A stretch of 64,000 bases of DNA from Sphingosinicellaceae bacterium (GCA_019285715.1 CP079108.1:1255001-1319000); one strand, 5' to 3'. Positions 42,964-52,171 are shown, counted from the first letter of the stretch. Translations and numbers: made by a program. The notes: a model not told the origin generated them from the letters alone.

Positions 42964-44127
42964 TCATTCGCCCTTGCGGAACGGCGTCTCGTCGTCGAGT
43001 TCGTCGATCTGCGCGACGACGGCCTCGCGCTCGACCTCGAGGTAGCGCGCGACCGCATCCCGGAAGCCTGGGTTGGGGATATAGTGGGCGCTGTAGGTCG
43101 GGGTCGGGCGGTAGCCGCGCGCCAGTTTGTGCGACCCCTGAGCCCCGGCCTCGACGCGCTTCAGGCCATGCTCGATCGCCCAGTCGATGGCGCGGTAATA
43201 GCACAGCTCGAAGTGCAGGAACGGCACCTCCTCGCTGCAGCCCCAGTAGCGACCGTACAAGCAGTCGTCGCCGATCAGGTTGAGCGCCCCGGCGACGTAG
43301 CGCCCGTCGCGCTTCGCCATCGCCAGCACGACGCGGTCGCCCATCGACGCGCCGAGCAGCGTAAAGAACTTGCGGGTCAGATACGGCCGGCCCCATTTGC
43401 GGCTGCCGGTGTCCTGGTAGAACTCCCAGAATGCGTCCCACTCCGTCTCGCCGATCTCGTCGCCGGTCAGCATGACGATCTCGAGGTCGGGGTCGATCAG
43501 GCGCTCCTTGCGGAGCTGCTTGCGCTTGCGGCTGCTCAGCGCCGCGAGGAAGCCGTCGAAGCTGGCGTAGCCATCGTTGTACCAGTGGAACTGCTGGTCG
43601 ACGCGGATCAGCCAGTCGGCGGCCTCGAACGTCTGCACCTGCTCGGGCTCGATGAACGTCGCGTGCGCCGACGACAGGCCGTTCTGGACGGTCAGCGCCT
43701 CCGCCGCGCCGAGCAGGGCGGGGGCCAGCGCGGGGTCGCGGAGCAGCAGGCGCGGGCCGGTCGCCGGGGTGAACGGCACGCACGACTGGAGCTTGGGGTA
43801 ATAGTCGCCGCCGGCCCGGCTCCAGGCATCCGCCCAGCCGTGGTCGAAGACGTATTCGCCCTGGCTGTGGGACTTCAGGTAACCCGGCAGGATCGCCGCG
43901 GCGGCTCCGTCGGGACCGTCGACGACGAGGTGGACGGCCTGCCATCCGGTCTTGGCGACGGCGCTGCCCGACTCCTCGAGCGCGACGAAGAATTCGTGCT
44001 GTACGAACGGGTTGCCGGAGCCGGCGCAGGCATTCCATTCAGCCGCGGGCAGGTCGCTGGCAGCGCGCAGGATGCGCGCGGTGACGCCGCCCTCGGCTCC
44101 GGCATCGGCTGTCCCCGAGTCAGCCAT
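42964..44127 (-). CDS. FemAB/GNAT-like acyltransferase (DUF482 type)
   Basis: A 387-residue cytoplasmic protein of the 'peptidogalycan biosynthesis/recognition' group, which has a doubled GNAT fold like FemAB. Visible segments are GNPFVQHEFFVALEESG, PGYLKSHSQGEYVFDHGWA, SSRKRKQLRKER, YGRYWGCSEEVPFLHFELCYY and HKLARGYRPTPTYSAHYI. FemAB proteins transfer aminoacyl groups to wall precursors; the role of this subgroup is not established. ATG at 44127 overlaps the RidA gene end by eight bases. Last gene of a four-gene operon. Confidence 0.85.
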   Translation of the reverse strand: MADSGTADAGAEGGVTARILRAASDLPAAEWNACAGSGNPFVQHEFFVALEESGSAVAKTGWQAVHLVVDGPDGAAAAILPGYLKSHSQGEYVFDHGWADAWSRAGGDYYPKLQSCVPFTPATGPRLLLRDPALAPALLGAAEALTVQNGLSSAHATFIEPEQVQTFEAADWLIRVDQQFHWYNDGYASFDGFLAALSSRKRKQLRKERLIDPDLEIVMLTGDEIGETEWDAFWEFYQDTGSRKWGRPYLTRKFFTLLGASMGDRVVLAMAKRDGRYVAGALNLIGDDCLYGRYWGCSEEVPFLHFELCYYRAIDWAIEHGLKRVEAGAQGSHKLARGYRPTPTYSAHYIPNPGFRDAVARYLEVEREAVVAQIDELDDETPFRKGE

Positions 44128-44581
44128 CGACGGCGATGATAGCGTCGATCTCGACGGCCACGCCGAGCGGAAGCGCTGCCACGCCGACCGCAGAACGTGC
44201 ATGGCGGCCTTTCTCCCCGAACACTTCGACCATCAGGTCCGACGCGCCGTTGGCGACCTTGGGCTGGTCGGTGAAGTCAGGCGTCGACGACACGAACACC
44301 CCGAGCTTGACCACCCGCACGACCTTGTCGAGCGAGCCGAGCACCGCGTTCATCTGCGCCAGCAGCCCGATCGCGCAGCGGCGGGCAGCAACGACGCCCT
44401 CCTTCATGGTCAGGTCGTCGCCCACCCGGCCGCGGATGAGCTGCCCGTCCTCGTCGAACGGGATCTGCCCGGAAATGTGGAGCAGCCCGCCGTGGACGAC
44501 GCCCGGCACATAATTGGCGGCGGGCGCAGCGGCATGGGGCAGGGTGATCCCGAGTGTCGCGAGGCGGTCGTTGATGCTCAT
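44120..44581 (-). CDS. RidA-family protein
   Basis: A 153-residue trimeric YjgF/YER057c/UK114-type protein; RidA members deaminate reactive enamine/imine intermediates from pyridoxal enzymes. The segments GGLLHISGQIPFDEDGQLIRG and VVKLGVFVSSTPDF are typical. It is longer than classical RidA (about 128) and belongs to a subgroup with an N-terminal extension. The strand equivalent to the catalytic Arg region reads GRHARSAVGVAALPLGVAVEI, which keeps an arginine. One base separates its start from the HAD gene stop. Confidence 0.88.
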   Translation of the reverse strand: MSINDRLATLGITLPHAAAPAANYVPGVVHGGLLHISGQIPFDEDGQLIRGRVGDDLTMKEGVVAARRCAIGLLAQMNAVLGSLDKVVRVVKLGVFVSSTPDFTDQPKVANGASDLMVEVFGEKGRHARSAVGVAALPLGVAVEIDAIIAVDG

Positions 44582-44582
44582 G

Positions 44583-45188
44583 TCAGCCCTCCATATAGCG
44601 CAGGATGTGCGGCAGCGCCTGCGACCAATCGTCGATGCGGATGTCGGCGTCGGCGGCGCTCGGGATCAGATTGCGCAGCTTCGGCTCGGCGACCATGTGC
44701 AGCCGATACACCCCCGGCGATGCCTTCTTCACTGAGCTGTGGTGCGGCGGCAGGTCGTCGACGAAGACCGCGCGGCGCGGCTGGAACTGGTCGACCAGCG
44801 CCGCCACCGGAGCGCCCTTCGGGCCGTTGTTGCCGATTACCCGGTACGGCATGCCGAGCTTCTCCAACTCGCCGGTGCGGACCAGCGCGTGATGCTCGGC
44901 GATGTTGGTCAGGATGATGATGTCGGCCACCTTGGCGATCTCGGCGAGCGCCTCGGGGGCACCCGGCGCCGGCGTTTGGGTCGGCATGTGGGTGTCGAAG
45001 AAGCCGTCGAGGAGCGGCTTGAACTCCCACGGCTCGACCGCGCTGCCGTCGTTGCGGCGGACGTTGCCGGTCAGCGCGAAGCTGTCGAGGTGGAGGGTCA
45101 GGTCGTGGACTTCGGTCAGATAGTCCGAGAACGGCGTCACGAAGTGCAGCAGCACCTCGTCGCAATCGCAGATCAGCAGCGGCTTCAT
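44583..45188 (-). CDS. HAD-superfamily hydrolase
   Basis: A 201-residue protein with HAD motif I in LLICDCDEVLLHF near the N-terminus, motif II in IIILTNIAEHH, a lysine in NNGPKGAP and the acidic motif IV in AVFVDDLPPHHSS. It is a compact cytoplasmic phosphatase or related hydrolase with a small cap. The substrate is unknown. ATG at 45188 overlaps the DUF3572 stop (ATGA). Confidence 0.8.
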   Translation of the reverse strand: MKPLLICDCDEVLLHFVTPFSDYLTEVHDLTLHLDSFALTGNVRRNDGSAVEPWEFKPLLDGFFDTHMPTQTPAPGAPEALAEIAKVADIIILTNIAEHHALVRTGELEKLGMPYRVIGNNGPKGAPVAALVDQFQPRRAVFVDDLPPHHSSVKKASPGVYRLHMVAEPKLRNLIPSAADADIRIDDWSQALPHILRYMEG

Positions 45189-45457
45189 GCCTCAAGCAGC
45201 CTTTCCGCCGCGGCGAGTGCCTGCGGCTTGACGTCGAGAGCTTCGGCGGTGGCGATCAGGCTCGGCTCGTGACCGGTCAGGAAGCCGAGCACGGCCGCGA
45301 GGGTATCGGGGTCACCGGCCCGCGCCCGCAGCGTCGCGGCATCGAGCCCGGTGATGTCGAGCAAACGCGGCCCGAGGTCGGGGTCGCCCGCGACATAAGC
45401 GAGGGCGCGCAGCGCGAGGGTCATCGCGCCGTCGATGGATGTCGGATTTGAACTCAC
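45185..45457 (-). CDS. DUF3572-family protein
   Basis: A 90-residue all-helical acidic protein matching DUF3572, a family confined largely to alphaproteobacteria. Blocks seen are ALRALAYVAGDPDLGPRLLDITGLD, LRARAGDP and AAVLGFLTGHEPSLIA. Function unknown. GTG at 45457 is given; an ATG at 45424 is the alternative. First gene of the operon continuing to HAD, RidA and the FemAB-like gene. Confidence 0.82.
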   Translation of the reverse strand: MSSNPTSIDGAMTLALRALAYVAGDPDLGPRLLDITGLDAATLRARAGDPDTLAAVLGFLTGHEPSLIATAEALDVKPQALAAAERLLEA

Positions 45458-45500
45458 CGGGGAGGCTCTACCGCCTCCGCAAGCCGTCCGCCAGCGGCGG

Positions 45501-45674
45501 CTACTTGATCTTCGCTTCCTTGAACTCGACGTGCTTGCGAACGACGGGGTCGTACTTGCGGAAGGTCAGCTTTTCCGTGGTGTTCGGGCTGCGCGGGTTC
45601 TTCTTGGTGACGTAGTAATAGCCCGTGTCGGCGGTCGAAACGAGCTTGATCTTGAGGGTTGTCGGCTTGGCCAT
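45501..45674 (-). CDS. rpmG: 50S ribosomal protein L33
   Basis: A 57-residue basic protein reading [50 protein letters not shown]. This is a full-length L33 of the cysteine-free (C-) type, which does not bind zinc. It is too short to have been picked by long-ORF searches but the match is unmistakable. Start ATG at 45674, stop TAG at 45503-45501. It stands alone between the DUF3572 gene and rnr. Confidence 0.95.
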   Translation of the reverse strand: MAKPTTLKIKLVSTADTGYYYVTKKNPRSPNTTEKLTFRKYDPVVRKHVEFKEAKIK

Positions 45675-45800
45675 GTCACTATCCTGGAGAGCGCGGACAG
45701 CAGGCTGACGCGCGAACGAGGGCGGTCAATGGCGGCGGGGGGGCGAAAAGTCAACCTGCAGGTGAGGGAGCTGGCTGCTTCGTCGTCACTACAGCAATCG

Positions 45801-48005
45801 CTACCGCCTCCGCCGCACCCCCCTCGGCACCCGGCTCTGCCCGACCCGCCGCCCCTTGTGGACCCGGTCGTTCCGCGGTCGCGCTGTCCCGGTCCCCTCG
45901 CCGAACGGCAGCTCGAAGCGCAGCGCCCCGGTGATCGGGTTCGACTCGACCAGCCGGAGATCGAGGCGCTGGCCGGGCACGAAGCGCGTCCCGGTCTCGA
46001 TGCCCTCCAGCACCTTGGTGCCCTCGTCGAACACGAAGCGCTCGTCGCCGAGCGTCGACACCGGCACCAGCCCGTCGCCGCCGATGCCCTCGACCGTCGC
46101 GAAGAAGCCGAAGCGCGCGACGCCGGTGATGCGGGTCGGCAGCGTCTCGCCGACGCGGGTCGCGAGGAACGCAGCGACGTAGCGGTCGACGGTGTCGCGC
46201 TCGGCCTCCATGGCGCGGCGCTCGGTCATCGAGATGTGCTCGGCGGTGCGGACCAGCCGCGCGTCCTCGGCGTCGCCCAGTCCGCCGTCGCCGAGCTTGT
46301 AGGCCCGGACCAAGGCGCGGTGGACGATCAGATCCGCGTATCGCCGGATCGGCGAGGTGAAGTGGCCATAGCTCGACAGCGCCAGCCCGAAGTGGCCCTT
46401 GTTCTCGGGCGAGTAATACGCCTGGGTCTGCGTCCGCAGCACCTGCTCGCTGACCTGCTGGCTGTGCTCCTGAGTCTTGGCGTCGTGGAGGATCCTGTTG
46501 AAGGTCCGCGGCTGGATGACCTGGCCGAGCGCGAACGGCACGCCGAAGGTTTCGAGATAGTCCTTCAGCGCGACCAGTTTCTCGCGGCCGGGCGCCTCGT
46601 GGACACGGTACATGCACGATGTCCGCTTCGCCTCGAGCGCCAGTGCGGCGGCGACGTTGGCGGCGATCATGAAATCCTCGATGACCCGGTGGGCGTCGAG
46701 CCGCTCGCGGACCTCGATCGCGGCGATGCGACCGGCCTCGTCGAGGCGGACGCGGCGTTCGGGCAGGTCGAGGTCGAGCGGGGCGCGGGCGTCACGGGCG
46801 ACGGACAAGGACTTCCACGCGCCCCAGAGCGGCTTTAGCACCGGCAGCCACTCGCCCGCGTCGGCGTCGATGGTCGCCTGCGCTTCCTCATAGGCGATGT
46901 TCGCGGCGCAGCGGATCACCGCTCGCGTAAACCGGTGCCCGAGTAATTTGCCGTCGCCGCCGATGTGCAGGTGGCACGCCAGCACGGCGCGGTCGACGCC
47001 CTCGACCAGCGAGCACGCGTCGGCGCTGAGCACCTCGGGCAGCATCGGCACGACGCGGTCGGGGAAGTACACCGAGTTGCCGCGCTCGCGGGCCGAGCGG
47101 TCGAGCGCGCTGCCCTCGCGGACGTAGAAGGATACGTCGGCGATCGCGACGACCGCGTCCCAGCCGCCGTCGTCGCGGGGTGTAGCGAACACCGCGTCGT
47201 CGTGGTCGCGAGCGTCGGCAGGGTCGATGGTCAGGATCGGGAGGACGCGGAGGTCCTCGCGCGGCCCGAGGTCGCGGTGGGCGGCGGCTTCGGCCTCGTT
47301 GAGCACGTCGGCGTTGAAGGCGTGCGGGATACCCTTGGCGTGAATTGCGATCAGCGAGAAGCTGCGCGGCGCGAACGGGTCGCCGAGCACCTCGACGATG
47401 CGGGCATGCTGGCGGGGCGGACGGCCCGAGGGCTCGGCGAGGACAAGGTCGCCGGGCTCGGCCTCGCCGCGGTCGAGGACGGCAAGGTCGGTTCGGGCGC
47501 GCTTGTCGGTGGGGATGAGGCGGAAGCCGTTGGCATCCTTGCGCAGGATGCCGAGAACGAACTCCTCGGTCTTGGCCAGCGTCTTCATCGGGAAGGCCTG
47601 GTAGCCCGAGCCCTTTTCCTCGATGCGCGCCAGCACGCGGTCGTTGACGCCCAGCGCGGCGCGGTTGCGGCCCTCGATCAGGCGGATGCGGGGCGGCGGG
47701 GTGCCGCGGTCCCAGGCGTCGGGGACAGCGATGGTGCCGCCGTCGCCGGCCTCGACGATGCGGAGCACAGTAACCGGGGGCAGGCCGCCGCCCTTATGGA
47801 CCGAGCGCCCGGGGCCACTGTCAAGGGCGCCGTCGTCGGCCATCTCGCGCAGCAGCGCCTTCAGTGCGATCTTGTCCTGGGCGTGGAGTCCGAAGGCCTT
47901 GGCGATCTCGCGCTTGCCAACCGCGGTCGGGGAGCCGCTGACGAACGCCAGCACCTGTTCGCGGGTCGGAAGGCCCGGAGGCGGAGCGGGGGGACGGCGT
48001 GGCAC
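45801..48005 (-). CDS. rnr: Ribonuclease R
   Basis: 3'-5' exoribonuclease of the RNB family that degrades structured RNA; 734 residues. The N-terminal winged helix (GKREIAKAFGLHAQDKIALK) is followed by cold-shock domains, then the RNB core with the catalytic aspartates in TIDPADARDHDDAV (about 262-275). SYGHFTSPIRRYADLIVHR marks the end of RNB, then an S1 domain (TRITGVARFGFFATVEG) and a basic tail. GTG start at 48005. topA lies upstream on the same strand, a common pairing in alphaproteobacteria, but a DUF3597 gene and a terminator intervene. Confidence 0.95.
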   Translation of the reverse strand: MPRRPPAPPPGLPTREQVLAFVSGSPTAVGKREIAKAFGLHAQDKIALKALLREMADDGALDSGPGRSVHKGGGLPPVTVLRIVEAGDGGTIAVPDAWDRGTPPPRIRLIEGRNRAALGVNDRVLARIEEKGSGYQAFPMKTLAKTEEFVLGILRKDANGFRLIPTDKRARTDLAVLDRGEAEPGDLVLAEPSGRPPRQHARIVEVLGDPFAPRSFSLIAIHAKGIPHAFNADVLNEAEAAAHRDLGPREDLRVLPILTIDPADARDHDDAVFATPRDDGGWDAVVAIADVSFYVREGSALDRSARERGNSVYFPDRVVPMLPEVLSADACSLVEGVDRAVLACHLHIGGDGKLLGHRFTRAVIRCAANIAYEEAQATIDADAGEWLPVLKPLWGAWKSLSVARDARAPLDLDLPERRVRLDEAGRIAAIEVRERLDAHRVIEDFMIAANVAAALALEAKRTSCMYRVHEAPGREKLVALKDYLETFGVPFALGQVIQPRTFNRILHDAKTQEHSQQVSEQVLRTQTQAYYSPENKGHFGLALSSYGHFTSPIRRYADLIVHRALVRAYKLGDGGLGDAEDARLVRTAEHISMTERRAMEAERDTVDRYVAAFLATRVGETLPTRITGVARFGFFATVEGIGGDGLVPVSTLGDERFVFDEGTKVLEGIETGTRFVPGQRLDLRLVESNPITGALRFELPFGEGTGTARPRNDRVHKGRRVGQSRVPRGVRRRR

Positions 48006-48054
48006 GTATGCCTAATGCACGGCGAACGCCGTCCCCCGCAACGTTTAGTCGAGA

Positions 48055-48444
48055 TTAGTCCCGCAGTGTCGCCGGCACGCGCCCGCCGTTCTCGGCGAGC
48101 TTGGCCCAGACGGCCTTCGACAGCGCGATGTTCTGCTCGGCGCTACCGTCGGCACCGGCGTGGACGCCGAGTTCCTGGCCGAGCGCGGTGCGGTTCGACA
48201 GGCTCGAGTCGATGCCCAGCAGCTTGAGCAGGTCGACGATCGAGGTCTGCCAGTTGCCGCCGCCGCCCGACTGCTGCGCCATGATCGTCAGGACCTGCTC
48301 GACATCGACCTGCGGCTGGGCGGCAGGTGCAGCGGCTGCGGCAGGCGCGGCGGCGGCAGCAGCGGGCGCTGCGGTTGGAGCCGGCGCGGCCTTGGCGGCG
48401 CTGTGGTGGAAGATCTTGTCCATTATACTGCCGAAGACGCTCAT
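48055..48444 (-). CDS. DUF3597-family protein
   Basis: A 129-residue protein. The N-terminus MSVFGSIMDKIF is followed by an Ala/Pro-rich low-complexity linker (about residues 15-42) and a compact helical domain with VDLLKLLGIDSSLSNRTALGQELG, the DUF3597 signature. Function unknown; a structure of this family resembles small LysM-unrelated helical modules, so no role is assigned. AAGGAG precedes the ATG. It lies between rnr and topA, separated from topA by two hairpins. Confidence 0.85.
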   Translation of the reverse strand: MSVFGSIMDKIFHHSAAKAAPAPTAAPAAAAAAPAAAAAPAAQPQVDVEQVLTIMAQQSGGGGNWQTSIVDLLKLLGIDSSLSNRTALGQELGVHAGADGSAEQNIALSKAVWAKLAENGGRVPATLRD

Positions 48445-48526
48445 TGCTCATACTCCTTGGTTGTGCGGAGCGCTAACGCCCGTCGCGGCAACTTGGTCGC
48501 GCGGCCCGTCGCGCAATCACACGAAA

Positions 48527-48550
48527 GGGCCGCCCGCGAACGGACGGCCC
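48527..48550 (-). terminator. UUCG-capped hairpin with short T-tail
   Basis: On the minus strand GGGCCGTCCG and CGGGCGGCCC pair around a TTCG tetraloop and are followed by TTTCGT. This is a second, weaker stop signal for topA transcripts before the DUF3597 gene. Confidence 0.6.
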
Positions 48551-48691
48551 CCTGTGCGCACCCAGCGTACAAACTTCCGGCGAGCCACCGGCTCAGCCAC
48601 GAATGATACGCTTTCGGCTATGCAACGACCGTGCCAAGCTTCGCAATTACACGATAACAACGAGTTCGCCGTTAACTATATTACCAAAGTG

Positions 48692-48717
48692 TAAAGAAAC
48701 CCGACGTTTCGCCGGGT
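48692..48717 (-). terminator. Intrinsic terminator overlapping the topA stop codon
   Basis: On the minus strand ACCCGGCG, loop AAA, CGTCGGGT form an 8-bp stem (one G-T pair) followed by TTTCTTT. The first stem base is the last base region of the topA TGA (48719-48717), so termination begins at the end of the gene. Confidence 0.85.
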
Positions 48718-51332
48718 CACGCCTTCGTCGACGCACGCTTGGCTGCCGGTTTGGCAGCGGTCTTGCCGGCCGGCTTTGCCTTGGCTGCGGGCTTTGCCGC
48801 CGCCTTCTTCGCCACCGGGCGCTTCTTGCCCTTCGCCGGAGCTGCCGCCGCCCGCGCATCGAGCAGCGCCACCGCCTCGTCCAGCGTCAGCGTCATGCCG
48901 TCCGAACCCTTGGGCACCGTCGCGTTGGTGGTGCCGTCCGCCAGATACTGGCCGAAGCGTCCCTCGATCAGCTTGATCGTCGCGCCGCTGACCGGGTGCG
49001 CCCCGACTTCGCGCAGCGGTGCGGGCGAATTGCGCGAGCGTGGCCCCGCGGCCAGCGCCTCCGCCAGCTTGACGACCGCGGTGTTCATGCCGGTCTCGAA
49101 GACCTCGGCGGTCGAGGTCAAGCGCGCGTACTTGCCGTTGTGGGCGAGGTACGGCCCATAGCGCCCGATGCTCGCGGTGATCGGCTCGCCGCTCTCCGGG
49201 TGGATGCCGACTTCGCGGGGCAGCGCCAGCAGGCGCAGCGCCAGCGGCAGGTCCTCGGGACCGGCGACCGACACGTCCTTGGGGATCGAGGCGCGCGGCG
49301 GCTTGGGCGCGCCCTTCTCGCCGTCCTCGCCGAGCTGGATGTAGGCGCCGAAGCGCCCCGAGCGCAGCGTCACCGGCTCGCCGCTGACGTCATCGATGCC
49401 GAGCAGCAGCGGTGCGCCGCCGGTCGCCGCAGAGTCGCCGCCTTCGCTGGCGAACTGGCGGGTGTAGCGGCACTCGGGGTAGTTCGAGCACGCCACGAAG
49501 GCACCGAACTTGCCGGTCTTGAGGCTCAGGCGTCCCGTCCCGCAGGTCGGGCACAGGCGCGGATCGCTGCCGTCTTCCTTGGGCGGGAACAGCAAGGGCG
49601 ACAGGAACTCGTCGAGCGCGATCGTCACGTCGGACGGCCGCATGTCGAGGATTTCCTTGGTCCGCGCCTCGAAGTCGCCCCAGAAGTCGCGGAGTACCTT
49701 GAGATAGTCCAGCGTGCCGGCCGAGACCTCGTCGAGCTCGGTCTCGAGCTCGGCGGTGAAGTCGTAGCCGACGTATTTCTCGAAGAAGCGCTCGAGGAAC
49801 GCCGTGACCAGCCGGCCCTTCTCCTCGGCGAAGAAGCGGTTCTTCTCCATCTTGACGTACGAGCGGTCGCGCAGCGTCTGCAGGATCGAGGCGTAGGTCG
49901 ACGGCCGGCCGATGCCGAGCTCTTCGAGCTTCTTGACCAGGGTCGCTTCCGAGAAGCGCGGGGGTGGCTCGGTGAAATGCTGGTCGGCGGTGACGTCGTT
50001 GACCGCCGGAGTCTCGCCCTGCGTCAGCTTGGGCAGGCGCTTGCCGTCGTCGTCGTCCTCGGCGTCGGTCGGCGTCTCGTCGCGGGTCTCGGTGTAGACC
50101 GCGAGGAAGCCCGGGAACAGCATGACCTGGCCCGAGGCGCGCAGGCCGGTGCGGCCGTCGTCGCTGAGCAGGTCGACGCTGGTCCGCTCCATGCGGGCGC
50201 TCGCCATCTGGCTGGCGATCGTGCGCTTCCAGATCAGGTCGTACAATTTGGCGGCATCGGCGTTGCCGGCGTGGCGCTTCGATGGCTCGGTGGGCCTGAT
50301 CGCCTCGTGCGCTTCCTGCGCGTTCTTGGCCTTTGTCGCGTAGTGACGCGCCTTCTCGGGGAGCGCGTCCTTGCCGAACTCCTTGGCGATGACGTCGCGG
50401 ATCACCGCGATCGACTCCGCCCCGATCTGGACGCCGTCGGTCCGCATGTAGGTGATGTGGCCCTCCTCATAGAGCCCCTGCGCGACGCGCATCGTGTGGC
50501 TGGCCGTGAAACCGAGCTTGCGCGATGCTTCCTGCTGCAGGGTCGAGGTGGTGAACGGCGGATAGGGGTTGCGGGTGACCGGCTTGGTCTCGACCGCCGA
50601 CACCGTGAAGCGCCCGGCCTGGACCTGTGCCTTGGCCTTGGCGGCGTCGGCCTCGTTGGTCAGGTCGAACTTGTCGACCTTCTTGCCGCCGAGCAGCGAC
50701 AGGCGCGCGGTGAAGACAGTGCCGGACGAAGCCGCCAGCGTCGCCTCGACGGTCCAGTATTCGCGCGCCCGGAAGGCCTCGATCTCACGCTCCCGGTCGA
50801 CCACGAGGCGCAGGGCCACCGACTGCACGCGCCCCGCCGACTTGGCGCCCGGCAGCTTGCGCCACAGCACCGGCGACAGCGTGAAGCCGACCAGATAGTC
50901 CAGCGCCCGCCGCGCCTTGTAGGCGTCGATCAGCGCGTCATCGAGCTCGCGCGGATTGGCCATCGCCTCCAGCACGGTCGCCTTGGTGATGGCGTTGAAC
51001 GTCACCCGCTGCGCACCGCCCTTGGGCACTGCCTTCTTGCCCTTCAGCCACTCCAGCAGATGCCAGCTGATCGCCTCGCCCTCACGATCGGGGTCGGTCG
51101 CGAGGATGACGCGGTCGGCACCCTTGGTCGCATCGGCGATGGCCTTCAGCTGCCGCGACTTGTCGCCGTACAGCTCCCACTGCATCGCAAAGTCGTGCTC
51201 CGGGTCGACCGAACCGTCCTTCGCCGGCAGGTCGCGGATGTGCCCATAGCTGGCGAGCACGGTGAAACCGGGGCCGAGGTACTTCTCGATGGTCTTCGCC
51301 TTGGCCGGCGATTCCACGATGACGACTTGCAT
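48717..51332 (-). CDS. topA: DNA topoisomerase I
   Basis: Type IA topoisomerase that relaxes negative supercoils; 871 residues. The TOPRIM domain starts MQVVIVESPAKAKTIEKYLG and has the acidic triad in ATDPDREGEA. The active-site tyrosine is Tyr295 in HITYMRTDGV. A four-cysteine zinc finger (LCPTCGTGRL to CSNYPEC) is followed by topoisomerase C-terminal repeats (GRFGAYIQLGE, GRYGPYLAHN, GRFGQYLADG). The end is a Lys/Ala-rich tail like histone H1, usual in alphaproteobacteria. Upstream dprA, common in relatives, is absent. Confidence 0.96.
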   Translation of the reverse strand: MQVVIVESPAKAKTIEKYLGPGFTVLASYGHIRDLPAKDGSVDPEHDFAMQWELYGDKSRQLKAIADATKGADRVILATDPDREGEAISWHLLEWLKGKKAVPKGGAQRVTFNAITKATVLEAMANPRELDDALIDAYKARRALDYLVGFTLSPVLWRKLPGAKSAGRVQSVALRLVVDREREIEAFRAREYWTVEATLAASSGTVFTARLSLLGGKKVDKFDLTNEADAAKAKAQVQAGRFTVSAVETKPVTRNPYPPFTTSTLQQEASRKLGFTASHTMRVAQGLYEEGHITYMRTDGVQIGAESIAVIRDVIAKEFGKDALPEKARHYATKAKNAQEAHEAIRPTEPSKRHAGNADAAKLYDLIWKRTIASQMASARMERTSVDLLSDDGRTGLRASGQVMLFPGFLAVYTETRDETPTDAEDDDDGKRLPKLTQGETPAVNDVTADQHFTEPPPRFSEATLVKKLEELGIGRPSTYASILQTLRDRSYVKMEKNRFFAEEKGRLVTAFLERFFEKYVGYDFTAELETELDEVSAGTLDYLKVLRDFWGDFEARTKEILDMRPSDVTIALDEFLSPLLFPPKEDGSDPRLCPTCGTGRLSLKTGKFGAFVACSNYPECRYTRQFASEGGDSAATGGAPLLLGIDDVSGEPVTLRSGRFGAYIQLGEDGEKGAPKPPRASIPKDVSVAGPEDLPLALRLLALPREVGIHPESGEPITASIGRYGPYLAHNGKYARLTSTAEVFETGMNTAVVKLAEALAAGPRSRNSPAPLREVGAHPVSGATIKLIEGRFGQYLADGTTNATVPKGSDGMTLTLDEAVALLDARAAAAPAKGKKRPVAKKAAAKPAAKAKPAGKTAAKPAAKRASTKA

Positions 51333-51429
51333 TTATGTCTCCGGGGACGGCCCAACAGGCGGGGCGGCCCCTACGCGCATGATATGGGGCTTGGCAAGCG
51401 GAGGGGGCAAGGGTGGGGTGCGTTACCGC

Positions 51430-51849
51430 TCAGACCGACCTGTCCACCGGTGCGATCGCGGCATTATGGACGAGGACCCTGACCCTGTCCCACAGCAGCC
51501 CCGGCACCTGTCCGTAGTAGGGCGTACCGCCGCGGAGCAGCCCCACATCAGGCCCGACCCACGTAAAGCGGTTGAGGTCGGTCCAGACGATCCGGGACCG
51601 GTCGTCGAGGCCGAGATGTCGAATGACACGCGGTGGAATTTCGACGGAATGCGCGGGATCGTATTTTCGCGTCGTGATCGCAACCGTGATGACGGTCAGC
51701 CCACCGCTGCGCTGGTCGGCGCTCAACACCAAACACGGCCGATCCTTGCGTCCGTCCTCCTCGCCACGCTCCGCCTCATGCCGCCACAAATAGCGGTAGT
51801 GGATGACGTCAGCCGGTTGCGGCGTCGTCCATGAGGTAGTTGAGGGCAT
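51430..51849 (-). CDS. PemK/MazF-like toxin
   Basis: A 139-residue protein with the MazF/PemK barrel pattern: PADVIHYRYLW at the start, GRKDRPCLVLSADQ, LTVITVAITT, and IVWTDLNRFTWVG. MazF/PemK toxins are endoribonucleases that block translation. This belongs to the longer 'PemK-like growth inhibitor' subgroup; RNase activity is inferred. The ATG overlaps the antitoxin gene by 41 bases, showing tight coupling. Catalytic residues cannot be assigned with confidence. Confidence 0.82.
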   Translation of the reverse strand: MPSTTSWTTPQPADVIHYRYLWRHEAERGEEDGRKDRPCLVLSADQRSGGLTVITVAITTRKYDPAHSVEIPPRVIRHLGLDDRSRIVWTDLNRFTWVGPDVGLLRGGTPYYGQVPGLLWDRVRVLVHNAAIAPVDRSV

Positions 51850-52090
51850 GCGCGGTTTCCGGGGCCTTGGCGTCCCGGAGGGCGCGGATGTCGTTGCGGC
51901 TTAGTTCTTGGGGTGTCAGCGCGACGTGATCGAGCGCTGCCAGCCGCAGATATTCTGCGACCGGCATCATGACTACGCGCGCCGTTCCATTACGCTCGAC
52001 TGCAATCGGGTGCGTGATGGCCTCGTCGTAAAAATGGCCGAAGCGCTTGGAAACGTCGGTGGAGGAAACCCTCTCCAAGGTAGCTGCCAT
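51809..52090 (-). CDS. Phd/YefM-like antitoxin
   Basis: A 93-residue protein. The N-terminal DNA-binding/dimer domain reads VSSTDVSKRFGHFYDEA, PIAVERNGTARVVMMPVAEYLRL, matching Phd/YefM antitoxins. The acidic C-terminal tail would neutralise the toxin. ATG at 52090 is preferred to a longer frame beginning at 52162, since that frame would start inside the promoter. Antitoxin first, toxin second, is the standard order; autorepression through the operator at 52143-52155 is likely. Confidence 0.85.
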   Translation of the reverse strand: MAATLERVSSTDVSKRFGHFYDEAITHPIAVERNGTARVVMMPVAEYLRLAALDHVALTPQELSRNDIRALRDAKAPETAHALNYLMDDAATG

Positions 52091-52134
52091 GACTGCCTCA
52101 ATCTGGCGCGCCAATAGTGGAACGCTCGAATAGG

Positions 52135-52162
52135 CATATATCACGGAAAATCCGTATTTCAA
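52135..52162 (-). promoter_or_regulatory. Toxin-antitoxin promoter with embedded operator
   Basis: On the minus strand TTGAAA (52162-52157) and TATATG (52140-52135) are separated by 16 bases, matching sigma-70 boxes. The palindrome ACGGATTTTCCGT fills the spacer (52143-52155), the usual place for antitoxin autorepression. It lies ten bases after the end of the transketolase-like gene. Confidence 0.7.
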
Positions 52163-52171
52163 GGAATCTTG

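Noticed and set aside
48603-51482. 959-codon plus-strand frame
   Set aside because: Antisense shadow of topA; no family features.
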